A stretch of 64,000 nt of DNA, taken from NCBI RefSeq assembly GCF_002865605.1, contig NZ_CP025583.1, positions 2,336,501-2,400,500 on the forward strand, read 5' to 3'. Each line of letters begins with the position of its first letter. Positions within the stretch are counted from its first letter, which is position 1. The DNA comes from Paracoccus jeotgali (GTDB lineage Bacteria; Pseudomonadota; Alphaproteobacteria; Rhodobacterales; Rhodobacteraceae). A program made the position numbers and the translations under genes. The notes below the pieces were generated by a model. The model ran no database searches. It was not told the origin of the DNA and worked only from the letters and a program-made list of their open reading frames with translations. This document shows positions 26,898 through 36,477 of the stretch, one piece after another.

Positions 26898-28088
26898 ATG
26901 CTCAGCTTTGCCAAGCGAATCACCCGCCGGGCGCTTCAGGTTGCAGGTGTCCTGGGGGTCGGCGCCGCCCTGGCCGCCTGTGCGCCCACCGGCCTCGGGC
27001 GCGCAGGGCCCGGCATCGGGCCGCAGATCGACCCCGCGCAGCCGGTTCAGGTCGCCTTGCTGGTCCCCGGCGACACCGGGAACGCCGATCTGGACTGGCT
27101 GGGCCGGTCGCTGGCGAACTCGGCCCGGATGGCGGCGGCGGATGCGCGCGGGGCGCGGATCGATCTGCGCGTCTACAAGACCACTCCGTCGGAAGCCTCG
27201 GCCGTCAGCACCGCCGAACAGGCCGCCGCCGAGGGCGCCAAGATCATCCTCGGGCCGCTGTTCGCGGAATCCGCCAATGCCGTCGGCAAGGCGGTGAAGG
27301 ACAACAATCTCAACGTCCTCTCCTTCTCGAACAACCCCGACATCGCGGGCGGCAACGTCTATGTGCTGGGCAACACCTTCCAGAACGTCGCCGACCGGCT
27401 GGTCAGCTATGGTGTCCGGCAGGGGCTTCGCCGCTTCCTGATGATCTATGAAAACGATCCCGCCGGCCAGATCGGCGCGGGCGCCATCCAGAGCGCCATT
27501 GCGCGCAACGGCGCCACCCTGACCGGCCGCCAGCAGCACGCACTGTCGCAAGAGGGGATCGACGCCGTCATCCCGGCGATCAGCGCCGCTGCCAAATCTG
27601 GCCAGATCGACGCCATCTTCATGACCGCGAACCAGCAGGCGGTGCTGCCCTATCTGACCGACAAGCTCTATGCCGCGGGCGTCACCTCGCGCACGGCGCA
27701 GATGATGGGGCTGACCCGCTGGGACACGCCGGCGGCGCGTCTGCAACTGCCGGGCGTTCAGGGCGGCTGGTTTGCGCTGCCCGACACCGCGCTGCAGTCG
27801 CAGTTCACGGCGCGCTATCGCAGCGCCTATGGCGAGGCCCCGCACGAGCTGGGATCGCTGGGCTATGACGGGGTCGCGGCCATCGCGGCGCTGGTCGGGT
27901 CGGGCAACAAGAACGCGGTGAACACCGCCGGGCTGACCCGCTCGGCCGGGTTCTCGGGCGTCAATGGCGTCTTCCGGCTTCGCGCCAACGGCACCAATGA
28001 GCGCGGCATGGCCATCGCCACGATCAACAACGGCAGGGTCGTCGTCATCGATCCGGCCCCGCGCAGCTTCGGCGGGTTCGGCTTCTGA
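26898..28088 (+). CDS. Penicillin-binding protein activator (LpoA-like) lipoprotein
   Basis: A 396-residue exported lipoprotein with a periplasmic binding protein type 1 fold. The signal peptide has basic residues, a hydrophobic core and the lipobox LAAC near residue 27. The mature part matches the C-terminal domain of LpoA, the outer-membrane activator of PBP1A, but lacks its N-terminal helical repeats. Segments such as KIILGPLFAESANAV and the C-terminal DGVAAIAAL are typical. Divergent from rsmI, as in many proteobacteria. A direct role in activating a peptidoglycan synthase is inferred. Confidence 0.88.
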   Translation: MLSFAKRITRRALQVAGVLGVGAALAACAPTGLGRAGPGIGPQIDPAQPVQVALLVPGDTGNADLDWLGRSLANSARMAAADARGARIDLRVYKTTPSEASAVSTAEQAAAEGAKIILGPLFAESANAVGKAVKDNNLNVLSFSNNPDIAGGNVYVLGNTFQNVADRLVSYGVRQGLRRFLMIYENDPAGQIGAGAIQSAIARNGATLTGRQQHALSQEGIDAVIPAISAAAKSGQIDAIFMTANQQAVLPYLTDKLYAAGVTSRTAQMMGLTRWDTPAARLQLPGVQGGWFALPDTALQSQFTARYRSAYGEAPHELGSLGYDGVAAIAALVGSGNKNAVNTAGLTRSAGFSGVNGVFRLRANGTNERGMAIATINNGRVVVIDPAPRSFGGFGF

Positions 28089-28090
28089 TC

Positions 28091-30871
28091 TTGACCCCGG
28101 CCGAAGATAATCTGCCGCAAAGCGCCCCGGCCCTGCCCGGGGCGCATTCCATATTCGACCCCGACCGCTTTCTGCCCGCGCTCGATCAGCGCCTGTCGGG
28201 CCTGCCCGACGCCCGTGCCATCCGGGCCGAGACGGTGGCCACGCTGCAGGCCGCACGCGATGCGGCGCTGTCGGACATCGTCGCGGGCTTTGCCACCCAT
28301 CCCCGCGCCGCGCGTGAAACCGTCCGCGCCATCGCCAGCCTGACCGACGCCGTCGTCATCGCCATCCACCACGTCGCCACCACGCAGCTGCATCCCAGCC
28401 AAAGCCCGACCGAGGCCGAACACCTGGCCGTGCTGGCCGTCGGCGGCTATGGGCGGGCGGAAATGGCGCCCCATTCCGACGTCGATCTGCTGTTTCTGAC
28501 GCCTTACAAGACCTCGGCCTGGGCCGAGAGCGTCGTCGAATCCATGCTCTACATGATGTGGGACATGCGGCTGAAGGTGGGCCACTCCATCCGCAGCATC
28601 GACGATTGCCTGCGGCTGGGCGGGCAGGACATGACCATCCGCACCTCGCTGGTCGAACACCGCCTGATCGCGGGCGAGGCGGTGCTGGCCGAGGATCTGC
28701 GCGAAAGGCTGTGGTCGGACCTGTTCGCCGACACCATCCCTGAATTCATCGAGGCAAAGCTGGCCGAACGCGACGCCCGCCACAAGCGGCAGGGCGGGCA
28801 GCGCTATGTGCTGGAACCCAACGTCAAAGAGGGCAAGGGCGGGCTGCGGGACCTGCAGACGCTCTACTGGATCGCGAAATACATCCACCGGGTCGAGCGC
28901 GCCGCGCAGCTCGTCGATCTGGGGTTCTTCAGCCGCGACGAGCATCTGAACTTCTGGCAGGCCGAGGATTTCCTGTGGGCCGTGCGCTGCCACCTGCACC
29001 TGATCGCGGGGCGGCTGACCGATGTGCTCAGCTTCGACATGCAGGTCGAGGTGGCCCGGCGGATGGGGTATGAGGACCGCCCCGGCCGCCGCGCGGTCGA
29101 GCTGTTCATGCAGGATTACTTTCGCCACGCCACCCGCGTCGGCGACCTGACCCGGGTCTTTCTGACCGCGCTGGAACAGCACCACGTCTTTCAGCAACCG
29201 CTGCTGAACCGCATCTTTCGCCGCCGCCGCCGGCTGCGGCCGGGCTTTACCGAGCAGGCCGGACGGCTGGCCTATGAAGACCCCGAAACCGCGCTGAAAG
29301 ACCCGCTGAACATCCTGCGCCTGTTCGAAGAGGCGCTGCGCACCGGCATCCTGATCCATGCCGACACCATGCGGCAGGTCGCCGCCAATCTGGACCTGAT
29401 CGACGACCGCACCCGCGAGAACCCCGAGGCGGTGCGCATCTTCCTGGACCTGCTGCTGAAACACGGCAATCCCGAACGCGCCCTGCGGCGGATGAACGAG
29501 CTGGGCGTGCTGTCGGCCTTCATCCCGGAATTCGAACCCATCGTCGCGATGATGCAGTTCAACGTCTATCATCACTATACCGTCGACGAACACACCATCC
29601 AGTGCATCGCCGCCCTGTCGCAGATCGAGCAGGGGCAAGAGGCCGACGATCTGCCGATCTCCAGCCGCATCACCGCCGCGCCCCTGAACCGCCGCGTGCT
29701 GTATCTGGCGGTGCTGCTGCACGACATCGGCAAGGGCCGGCCCGAGGATCACTCGATCCTCGGCGCGCAGATCGCGCGGCGCGTCACCGGCCGCCTGGGC
29801 CTGCCCGCGGATGAGGTCGAGACGGTCGAATGGCTGGTCCGCAACCATCTGCTGATGTCGGACGTGGCGCAGAAACGCGACATCTCGGACCCGCGGACCA
29901 TCCGCGACTTCGCCAAGGCGGTGAAATCGCGGCGGCGGCTGGATCTGCTGCTGGTGCTGACCGTCTGCGACATCCGCGGCGTCGGCCCCGGCACCTGGAA
30001 CAACTGGAAGGCCGTGCTGCTGCGCCAGCTTTACGAACAGACCGTCACGGTGCTGGAAAACGGGATGGAGGCGCTGAGCCGCGATCAGCGGCGCGAGGAC
30101 GCCAAGCGCTCGCTGCGCCATCTGCTGATCGCGCAGGGCTGGGACCCCAAGGCGATCCGCACCGAAACCGGCCGCCATTATGCGAATTACTGGCAAGGCC
30201 TGCCGACCGACACCCACGCCGTCTTTGCCCGGCTGCTGCGCGGTCTGGGCGATGACGAGATCCGCATCGACCTGCATCCCGACCCTGACCGCGACGCCAC
30301 CCGCGCGGCCTTTGCGCTGGTCGATCATCCCGGCATCTTCTCGCGGCTGGCCGGGGCGCTGGCGCTGGTCGGGGCCAATGTCGTCGATGCGCGGACCTAT
30401 ACGTCGAAGGACGGCTTTGCGACGGCGGTGTTCTGGGTGCAGGATGCCGGCGGGCATCCCTATGACGTCGAGCGCCTGCCGCGCCTGCGCAAGATGATCG
30501 ACCGCACGCTGAAGGGCGAGGTCGTCACCCGCGACGCCTTTGCCGACCGCGACCAGCTGAAGAAGCGCGAGCGGGCCTTCCGCTTTCCGACCCATGTCTC
30601 TTTCGACAATGACGGCAGCGACATCTATACCATCATCGAGGTCGACACCCGCGACCGTCCCGGCCTGCTGCATGACCTGACCCGGACGCTGGCCGCGAAC
30701 CATGTCCAGATTGCAAGCGCGGTCATTGCGACTTATGGCGCGCAGGTGGTGGACACATTCTATGTCAAGGATGCGTTCGGGCTGAAGCTGCTTCAGCCGG
30801 CCCGCCGCGAGGCATTGGAACAGAAACTGCGGCAGGCGATCCGCGAAGGCGCAGAACGGGCAGGAGCGTAA
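28091..30871 (+). CDS. glnD: [Protein-PII] uridylyltransferase/uridylyl-removing enzyme
   Basis: GlnD senses glutamine and modifies the PII proteins that control nitrogen assimilation. The 926-residue protein has the nucleotidyltransferase motif GGYGRAEMAPHSDVDLLF near residue 118, the HD hydrolase motif LLHDIGKGRPEDHS near residue 540, and two C-terminal ACT domains (about 735-800 and 845-915) that bind glutamine. The TTG start lies two bases after the lipoprotein gene stop and has no strong ribosome binding site, suggesting coupling. murJ follows after four bases. Confidence 0.97.
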   Translation: MTPAEDNLPQSAPALPGAHSIFDPDRFLPALDQRLSGLPDARAIRAETVATLQAARDAALSDIVAGFATHPRAARETVRAIASLTDAVVIAIHHVATTQLHPSQSPTEAEHLAVLAVGGYGRAEMAPHSDVDLLFLTPYKTSAWAESVVESMLYMMWDMRLKVGHSIRSIDDCLRLGGQDMTIRTSLVEHRLIAGEAVLAEDLRERLWSDLFADTIPEFIEAKLAERDARHKRQGGQRYVLEPNVKEGKGGLRDLQTLYWIAKYIHRVERAAQLVDLGFFSRDEHLNFWQAEDFLWAVRCHLHLIAGRLTDVLSFDMQVEVARRMGYEDRPGRRAVELFMQDYFRHATRVGDLTRVFLTALEQHHVFQQPLLNRIFRRRRRLRPGFTEQAGRLAYEDPETALKDPLNILRLFEEALRTGILIHADTMRQVAANLDLIDDRTRENPEAVRIFLDLLLKHGNPERALRRMNELGVLSAFIPEFEPIVAMMQFNVYHHYTVDEHTIQCIAALSQIEQGQEADDLPISSRITAAPLNRRVLYLAVLLHDIGKGRPEDHSILGAQIARRVTGRLGLPADEVETVEWLVRNHLLMSDVAQKRDISDPRTIRDFAKAVKSRRRLDLLLVLTVCDIRGVGPGTWNNWKAVLLRQLYEQTVTVLENGMEALSRDQRREDAKRSLRHLLIAQGWDPKAIRTETGRHYANYWQGLPTDTHAVFARLLRGLGDDEIRIDLHPDPDRDATRAAFALVDHPGIFSRLAGALALVGANVVDARTYTSKDGFATAVFWVQDAGGHPYDVERLPRLRKMIDRTLKGEVVTRDAFADRDQLKKRERAFRFPTHVSFDNDGSDIYTIIEVDTRDRPGLLHDLTRTLAANHVQIASAVIATYGAQVVDTFYVKDAFGLKLLQPARREALEQKLRQAIREGAERAGA

Positions 30872-30875
30872 GCCG

Positions 30876-32402
30876 ATGAAGACTGGACTCGTGCGCGGCT
30901 TTCTGGCCGTGGGCAGCTGGACCTTTCTGTCCCGGCTGACCGGCTTTGTCCGCGACATGCTGATGTTCGCATGGCTGGGCACCGGCCCGGTCATGGACGC
31001 GTTTCAGGTCGCGCTGTCCCTGCCCAACATGTTCCGCCGCTTTTTCGCCGAAGGGGCGTTCAACACCGCCTTCGTGCCGCTGTTTTCCAAAAAGCTGGAA
31101 GGGGGCGACAAACCGCAGGCCTTTGCCCGCGATGCTTTCTCGGGCCTCGGCTTCGTGCTGATCCTGTTCTGCGCGGTGGCGCTGATCACCATGCCGCTTC
31201 TGGTGGTGGCGATGGCGGCGGGCTTCATCGGGGATGAGCGGTTCGCCCTTGCCGTGCAATATTCGCGCATCACCTTTCCCTATATCCTGCTCATCTCGCT
31301 CGCCTCGATGATCGGCGGGGTGCTGAACGCCAATGGCCGCTTCACGGCGGCGGCGGCGGCGCCGGTGCTGCTGAACCTGCTGTTCGTGGTGGCGATGCTG
31401 CTGGGCCGCTGGCAGGGCTGGGATCTGGGGCTGACGCTGGCCTGGGCCACGCCCATCACCGGGCTGGCGCAGCTTGGGCTGGTCTGGTGGGACGCGCATC
31501 GCACGGGGTGGAGCTTTCGGCCCACCATGCCGCGGCTGACGCCCGACATGCGGCGCCTTCTGACCATCGCCCTGCCCGCAGTCTTTGCCGGCGGCGTGGT
31601 GCAGGTGAACCTGCTGGTCGGCCGTCAGGTCGCCTCGCAATTCGAGGGGGCGATTTCCTGGCTCTCGGCCTCGGACCGGCTGTATCAACTCCCGCTGGGC
31701 GTGGTCGGGGCGGCGGTGGCGGTGGTGCTGCTGCCCGAACTGTCGCGCCGCCTGCGCGCCGGGGACGAGGCGGGCGGCCAGCAGGCGCTGTCCCGCGCGA
31801 CCGAGTTCGGGCTGTTCCTGACCTTGCCCGCCGCATTTGCCATCGCGGTGATCGCCGGGCCGATGGTCTCGACCCTGTTCGAGCGGGGGCGTTTCGACGC
31901 CTTCGACACGCTGCAGACGTCGCGCGCGCTGGTCGTCTATGCGCTCGGCCTGCCGGCCTTTGTCATGCAGAAGATCCTGCAACCGCTCTATTTCGCGCGC
32001 GAGGATACGCGCACGCCGTTCCGATTCGCGCTGATCTCGATGCTGGTGAACGCCGTCGTGGCCTTTGGGCTGATGCCCTTTATCGGCTTTCTGGCCGCCG
32101 CGATCGGGACCACGGTAGCCAGCTGGTTCATGGTCGTGCAGCTTTGGTGGGGGACGCAGGACATGGGTCAGGCGACACGGTGGGATGCCCGTCTGCGCCG
32201 GGTCGCGCCGCGCATCGTGCTGTCTTCGGCGGTGATGGCGGGGGTGCTGTGGGTGCTGAACGGCTGGACCGACCGCGTGGGCATGGCCCGCCTGCCGGAA
32301 CTGGCGCTGCTGGTGCTGGCCGGCGCCGGGGTCTATTTCCTGATCAGCTTTGCAGTGCGGGCGATCACGCTGGCCGATCTGCGCCGCAATGTGCGGCGCT
32401 AG
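30876..32402 (+). CDS. murJ: Lipid II flippase MurJ
   Basis: MurJ flips lipid II across the inner membrane for peptidoglycan synthesis. The 508-residue protein has about fourteen hydrophobic helices and family signatures such as SRLTGFVRDMLMFAWLG at the start and FRRFFAEGAFNTAFVPLF. It follows glnD by four bases, a pairing typical of alphaproteobacteria. It is convergent with ccdA, leaving nine bases between the stops. Confidence 0.97.
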   Translation: MKTGLVRGFLAVGSWTFLSRLTGFVRDMLMFAWLGTGPVMDAFQVALSLPNMFRRFFAEGAFNTAFVPLFSKKLEGGDKPQAFARDAFSGLGFVLILFCAVALITMPLLVVAMAAGFIGDERFALAVQYSRITFPYILLISLASMIGGVLNANGRFTAAAAAPVLLNLLFVVAMLLGRWQGWDLGLTLAWATPITGLAQLGLVWWDAHRTGWSFRPTMPRLTPDMRRLLTIALPAVFAGGVVQVNLLVGRQVASQFEGAISWLSASDRLYQLPLGVVGAAVAVVLLPELSRRLRAGDEAGGQQALSRATEFGLFLTLPAAFAIAVIAGPMVSTLFERGRFDAFDTLQTSRALVVYALGLPAFVMQKILQPLYFAREDTRTPFRFALISMLVNAVVAFGLMPFIGFLAAAIGTTVASWFMVVQLWWGTQDMGQATRWDARLRRVAPRIVLSSAVMAGVLWVLNGWTDRVGMARLPELALLVLAGAGVYFLISFAVRAITLADLRRNVRR

Positions 32403-32411
32403 GCGCAGCGA

Positions 32412-33155
32412 TCAGCCCAGAGTGGCGAGGCCGGGAAAGGTTTCCAGCATCCAATAGGACAGGTCCGCCATGCGCCCGCTGACCAGCATCAGCCCCACGG
32501 CGATCAGCAGCACGCCCATCACCCGCTCGATCATCTTCATATGCGGCTTGATCCGGTTCATCAGCCCGATGGCGCGGTTGATGAAGATCGCCGACAACAG
32601 GAACGGGATGCCAAGGCCAAGCGCATAGACCGCCAGCAGCGCTGTCCCGCGCGTCGCATTGGCGTCGGTGGCGGCCAGCGACAGGATCGTGCCCAGCAGC
32701 GGCCCGATGCAGGGCGTCCAGCCAAAGGCAAAAGCCAGCCCCAGCACATAGGCGCCAACCGCCGAGCCGCCCTGATCGCCGGTTTCCAGCCGCGCTTCCC
32801 GGTCCATGATCGGGATGCGGAAGACATGCAGGAAATGCAGGCCCATGACGATCACCGCCACGCCCGCGATTCGCGCCAGCCAGGTCTGATAGTCAAGGAA
32901 GATGCGCCCGAAGGTCGAGGCGGCAAAGCCCATGATCAGGAACACCGTCGACAGCCCCAGCACGAACATCAGCGCGGCAGGCACCGCGCTGCGCTCGCCC
33001 GCCTTCAACCCGTTGACGCCGACCCCGGTCATATAGGCCAGATAGGGCGGCACGATGGGCAGCACGCAGGGCGACAGAAACGACACCACGCCGGCCAGCA
33101 GCGCAACAAGGGCAGCGGGCATGAAGGCCGCGTCTATCAGGTCAACTCCGAACAT
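32412..33155 (-). CDS. ccdA: Cytochrome c biogenesis protein CcdA
   Basis: A 247-residue inner-membrane thiol-disulfide transporter with six hydrophobic helices, carrying electrons from cytoplasmic thioredoxin to periplasmic apocytochrome-reducing thiols. The two redox cysteines are in FLSPCVLPIVPPYLAYMTG and GWTPCIGPLLGT, each next to a proline as in the family. It stands alone between murJ and rne. Confidence 0.94.
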   Translation of the reverse strand: MFGVDLIDAAFMPAALVALLAGVVSFLSPCVLPIVPPYLAYMTGVGVNGLKAGERSAVPAALMFVLGLSTVFLIMGFAASTFGRIFLDYQTWLARIAGVAVIVMGLHFLHVFRIPIMDREARLETGDQGGSAVGAYVLGLAFAFGWTPCIGPLLGTILSLAATDANATRGTALLAVYALGLGIPFLLSAIFINRAIGLMNRIKPHMKMIERVMGVLLIAVGLMLVSGRMADLSYWMLETFPGLATLG

Positions 33156-33242
33156 GGCGGGACACTAGCCCCGATCCGCGGCGCAAGGCCAGAGGACAGT
33201 CGGTCACAGTCGCGTTTGGAGAGGGCGCGGGCGGTCGAAACG

Positions 33243-33272
33243 CAAAAGGCCCCGCCAGTGTGGCGGGGCCTT
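33243..33272 (-). terminator. Intrinsic terminator of rne
   Basis: AAGGCCCCGCCA pairs perfectly with TGGCGGGGCCTT around a three-base loop, and on the minus strand the stem is followed by further T residues. It lies 25 bases after the rne stop. Confidence 0.8.
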
Positions 33273-33296
33273 GCCAGGGTCTGATCTGGTCGCGGA

Positions 33297-36086
33297 TCAG
33301 CCGACCGACCACCATCCGCGCCGCTTGGGCTGGCTGGATTGATCGGCCTCGGCGGGCTCGTCGGCCTCGGCCATGTGTTCCGGCTTGACCCCGTCGCCTG
33401 TGGCGGCCTCGGCGCTGTCAGCGGCCTCGGCTTCGGCGTCGGCTTCGGCGCTGTCAGCGGCCTCGGGTTCAGCGTCGGTCGAGGCGTTCTCTTCGACCGC
33501 AAGCTCGGCGTCAGGCTTGGCGCTTTCCTCGGCTTCCGAAGCGGCGGGCGTATCGTCTGCCTGCTGCGCCTTTGGCGCAGCGTCGGCAGGCTTGTCCTCG
33601 GCCGCCTCCGGCTTGGCGTCGGTCGAAGCTGCTTCCTTCACCGAAGCCGCCTGCTCGCGGTCATCACGCTCAGGTGCCGACACAGCGTCCGTCTGCGCCG
33701 CGTCCTCGCCACGCTTGCCCTCATCCGCCTTGTCGCTATCATCCGCGCTTTGCGTCTGCGCGTCCGTCGCGGCTTTGCTGGTCGGGCGGGTCCGGGTGCG
33801 GCTGCGGCTGCGCGAGGGCTGCGGCTCGGCCTTGGCGGCAGGCTTGCTGTCGGCCTTGGCCTTGGCCTCGGTCCCCGCGTCGCTGTCAGCTACCTCGCGC
33901 GCGGCACCGTCACGGCTGTCGCCGTTCTCGGTCTCGTCACTGTCGTCGCCATTGTCGTCGCAGTCCTGATCGCTGCCATTGCCGTTCTCGCCATCGCCGC
34001 GACTGCGACCGCCGCGACGGCGGCGGCGGCGGCGCTTGCTGCGGCTGCCATCGCCGTTCTCGCGGCCCGACTCGCTGTCATCGCCCGAATCGTCGCTGTC
34101 CTGATCGCCGTTTTCGGCGGTAGCCGTGTCGTCCTCATCCTCGAGATCCGTCTCGTCGTCATCGTCGATCTGCGCCATCAGCTGCGCGGTGGCCGAGACG
34201 ACGGGGCTGGTGACTTCTGCCACCTGCCGCGTGGCGGTCTTGAACTTCTCGACCGCGAAATCGGGCGAGATCAGCACCGGATCAGCCTCGACCCGGACCG
34301 ACATGCCGTAACGTGCCTCGATGGTGGCAATATGCTCGCGCTTGGCGTTCATCAGGAAGTTCGCGACCGCGACCGGGGCCTTGACCAGAACCTCGCGGGT
34401 GCGCTTGCGGGTGCCCTCTTCCTCGATGGCGCGCAGGATGGTCAGCGCAAGGCTGTCATCGGACCGGATCAGCCCTGTGCCGTGGCAATGCGCGCAGGGC
34501 TGCGTGGTCGATTCCAGCATCCCCGGCCGCAGGCGCTGGCGGCTCATCTCCATCAGGCCAAAGCCCGAGATGCGGCCGACCTGAATCCGCGCCCGGTCGG
34601 TCTTGAGCCGATCCTTCAGCCGCTTTTCGACGGCGGCGTTGTTCTTGCGCTCGTCCATGTCGATGAAGTCGATGACGATCAGCCCGGCCAGGTCGCGCAG
34701 GCGCAGCTGCCGCGCCACCTCGTCGCAGGCTTCGAGGTTGGTCTTGGTCGCCGTGTCCTCGATCGAGCCTTCCTTGGTCGCCCGGCCCGAGTTCACGTCG
34801 ATGGCGACCAGCGCCTCGGTCACGCCGATGACAATATAGCCGCCGGATTTCAGCTGCACGACCGGGTTGAACATGCCCGCCAGATAGCCCTCGACCTGAT
34901 AGCGCGCGAACAGCGGCATCTGGTCGGTATAGTGCTTCACGTTGCGGGCGTGGGACGGCATGATCATCTTCATGAAGTCCTTGGCGACGCGGTAGCCGCG
35001 CTCGCCCTCGACCAGCACCTCGTCGATCTCGCGGCTGTAGAGGTCGCGGATCGTGCGCTTGATCAGGTCGCCTTCCTCATAGATCGGCGCCGGCGCGACC
35101 GAGGCAAAGGTCAGCTCGCGGATCTGCTCCCACAGCCGCATCAGATATTCATAGTCGCGCTTGATCTCGGTCCGGGTGCGCTGGCTGCCGGCGGTGCGGA
35201 TGATCAGCCCGGCGCCCTGCGGCACGCGCAGCTCGCCCGCGATTTCCTTCAGCTTCTTGCGGTCGGCGGCGTTGGTGATCTTGCGGCTGATCCCGCCGCC
35301 GCGCGCGGTGTTGGGCATCAGCACGCAGTAACGCCCGGCCAGCGACAGATAGGTGGTCAGCGCCGCACCCTTGTTGCCGCGTTCTTCCTTGACCACCTGG
35401 ACCAGCATGATCTGCCGGACCTTGATCACTTCCTGGATCTTGTAGCGGCGGGCGCGGGCCTTGCGCGGCGGGTTGATCTCTTCGGTCACATCTTCGTCAG
35501 CGACCGATTCGATGCTGTCATCCTTCTGGTCGGCATTGTCGCGGCCGCGTCCGCGGTCGCCCTTGCCGCCATCATGGCGCGAGTCGTCGCCATTCCGGTC
35601 GTCAGCCGAATCGCCATCCTCGGCGCCTTCGACCGGGGCCGAATCCTCGGCGCCGGGATCGACGACCTGCATCCCCGGCACATCGTCGGACGAGACGGCG
35701 GGATCGCGCTTGTCGGCCTTTTCGGCCCGCGCGGGGCGGCGCGAGCGGCGCGACGAGCCGTTTTCGCGGGCGGTTTCCTCGGCCTCGGCGGCCTCGGCAT
35801 TGGCGCGATCCTCGTCCAGCAGCGCCTGACGGTCGGCGGCGGGGATCTGGTAGTAATCGGGGTGAATTTCCGCGAAGGCCAGGAAACCATGCCGGTTTCC
35901 GCCGTAATCCACAAAGGCGGCCTGCAGCGAGGGTTCGACCCGCGTCACCTTTGCCAGGTAGATATTGCCAGCAAGCTGTCGCTTGTTGACTGTCTCGAAA
36001 TCAAATTCCTCGACTTTGGTTCCGTCCACCACGACGACCCGAGTTTCCTCGGGATGCGTCGCGTCGATCAGCATTTTCTTTGCCAT
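33297..36086 (-). CDS. rne: Ribonuclease E/G family endoribonuclease (RNase E)
   Basis: RNase E cuts single-stranded AU-rich RNA and is the core of the degradosome. The 929-residue protein has an N-terminal S1 domain interrupted by a long acidic and basic insertion (about residues 85-210), then the catalytic domain with VIDFIDMDERKN near residue 469 and the zinc-link CAHCHGTG near residue 530. The C-terminal third is low-complexity: an Arg-rich patch of the form KRRRRRRRGGRSRG, then repeats of Ala, Glu, Asp and Ser. S1 insertions of this sort are known in alphaproteobacteria. A 390-base leader suggests autoregulation. Confidence 0.96.
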   Translation of the reverse strand: MAKKMLIDATHPEETRVVVVDGTKVEEFDFETVNKRQLAGNIYLAKVTRVEPSLQAAFVDYGGNRHGFLAFAEIHPDYYQIPAADRQALLDEDRANAEAAEAEETARENGSSRRSRRPARAEKADKRDPAVSSDDVPGMQVVDPGAEDSAPVEGAEDGDSADDRNGDDSRHDGGKGDRGRGRDNADQKDDSIESVADEDVTEEINPPRKARARRYKIQEVIKVRQIMLVQVVKEERGNKGAALTTYLSLAGRYCVLMPNTARGGGISRKITNAADRKKLKEIAGELRVPQGAGLIIRTAGSQRTRTEIKRDYEYLMRLWEQIRELTFASVAPAPIYEEGDLIKRTIRDLYSREIDEVLVEGERGYRVAKDFMKMIMPSHARNVKHYTDQMPLFARYQVEGYLAGMFNPVVQLKSGGYIVIGVTEALVAIDVNSGRATKEGSIEDTATKTNLEACDEVARQLRLRDLAGLIVIDFIDMDERKNNAAVEKRLKDRLKTDRARIQVGRISGFGLMEMSRQRLRPGMLESTTQPCAHCHGTGLIRSDDSLALTILRAIEEEGTRKRTREVLVKAPVAVANFLMNAKREHIATIEARYGMSVRVEADPVLISPDFAVEKFKTATRQVAEVTSPVVSATAQLMAQIDDDDETDLEDEDDTATAENGDQDSDDSGDDSESGRENGDGSRSKRRRRRRRGGRSRGDGENGNGSDQDCDDNGDDSDETENGDSRDGAAREVADSDAGTEAKAKADSKPAAKAEPQPSRSRSRTRTRPTSKAATDAQTQSADDSDKADEGKRGEDAAQTDAVSAPERDDREQAASVKEAASTDAKPEAAEDKPADAAPKAQQADDTPAASEAEESAKPDAELAVEENASTDAEPEAADSAEADAEAEAADSAEAATGDGVKPEHMAEADEPAEADQSSQPKRRGWWSVG

Positions 36087-36477
36087 TGTTGATACTTTCG
36101 CGCAGCGAAGCGTGCCGACGGGGGACCGGCGGCAGGGGTCGGCTGCGATGTGATGGGGACGCGGTGGCGGCGACCAAGGCCCTGACAGCGGGGTGGCCCC
36201 GCTGCAGTTCGGCCTGATTCTGTCGCGCGCGTTGCATCGCGTCTGTTACCTCTTGGCTTCGGGCAGAACCGCGAAGCAGCTTGTGTCAGCCCCGCGCGGA
36301 TGCGCTGAAGGGGCGGTTTTCTTGGCGAAGGACGGGCATGGTTTAGCTGTCCGCTTCGCTGCGAAACTGATGGCGACGTCGATCAACCGGCGGTTGAAAT
36401 CACGCGCATAACCCGAACATAAGGGGGAAGGACCCGAAAGTTCAATGCCAAACTGCGTCAGGCTGCGACCAAACGTC
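36087..36477 (-). promoter_or_regulatory. Long rne upstream region with a strong hairpin
   Basis: No gene was found in these 391 bases between dctD and rne. A perfect eight-base-pair hairpin lies at 36186-36204 (CAGCGGGG, three bases, CCCCGCTG), within what would be the rne 5' leader. A second hairpin-like element at about 36289-36324, followed by TTTT on the plus strand, has no obvious gene to terminate. RNase E mRNAs in other bacteria carry structured leaders that mediate autoregulation. A similar role here is inferred. No clear promoter was identified. Confidence 0.35.

Noticed and set aside
27863..30994. A 1043-codon open frame antisense to glnD
   Set aside because: It is a codon-bias shadow of glnD and has a composition unlike real proteins.
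33380..34120. Repeated DNA units that could look like a CRISPR or satellite array
   Set aside because: The units are in frame with the low-complexity C-terminus of RNase E and lack regular repeat and spacer lengths.
33339..36092. A 917-codon open frame antisense to rne with hydrophobic segments
   Set aside because: The hydrophobic look comes from complementing the acidic and Arg-rich repeats of RNase E; the sense protein has clear catalytic motifs.
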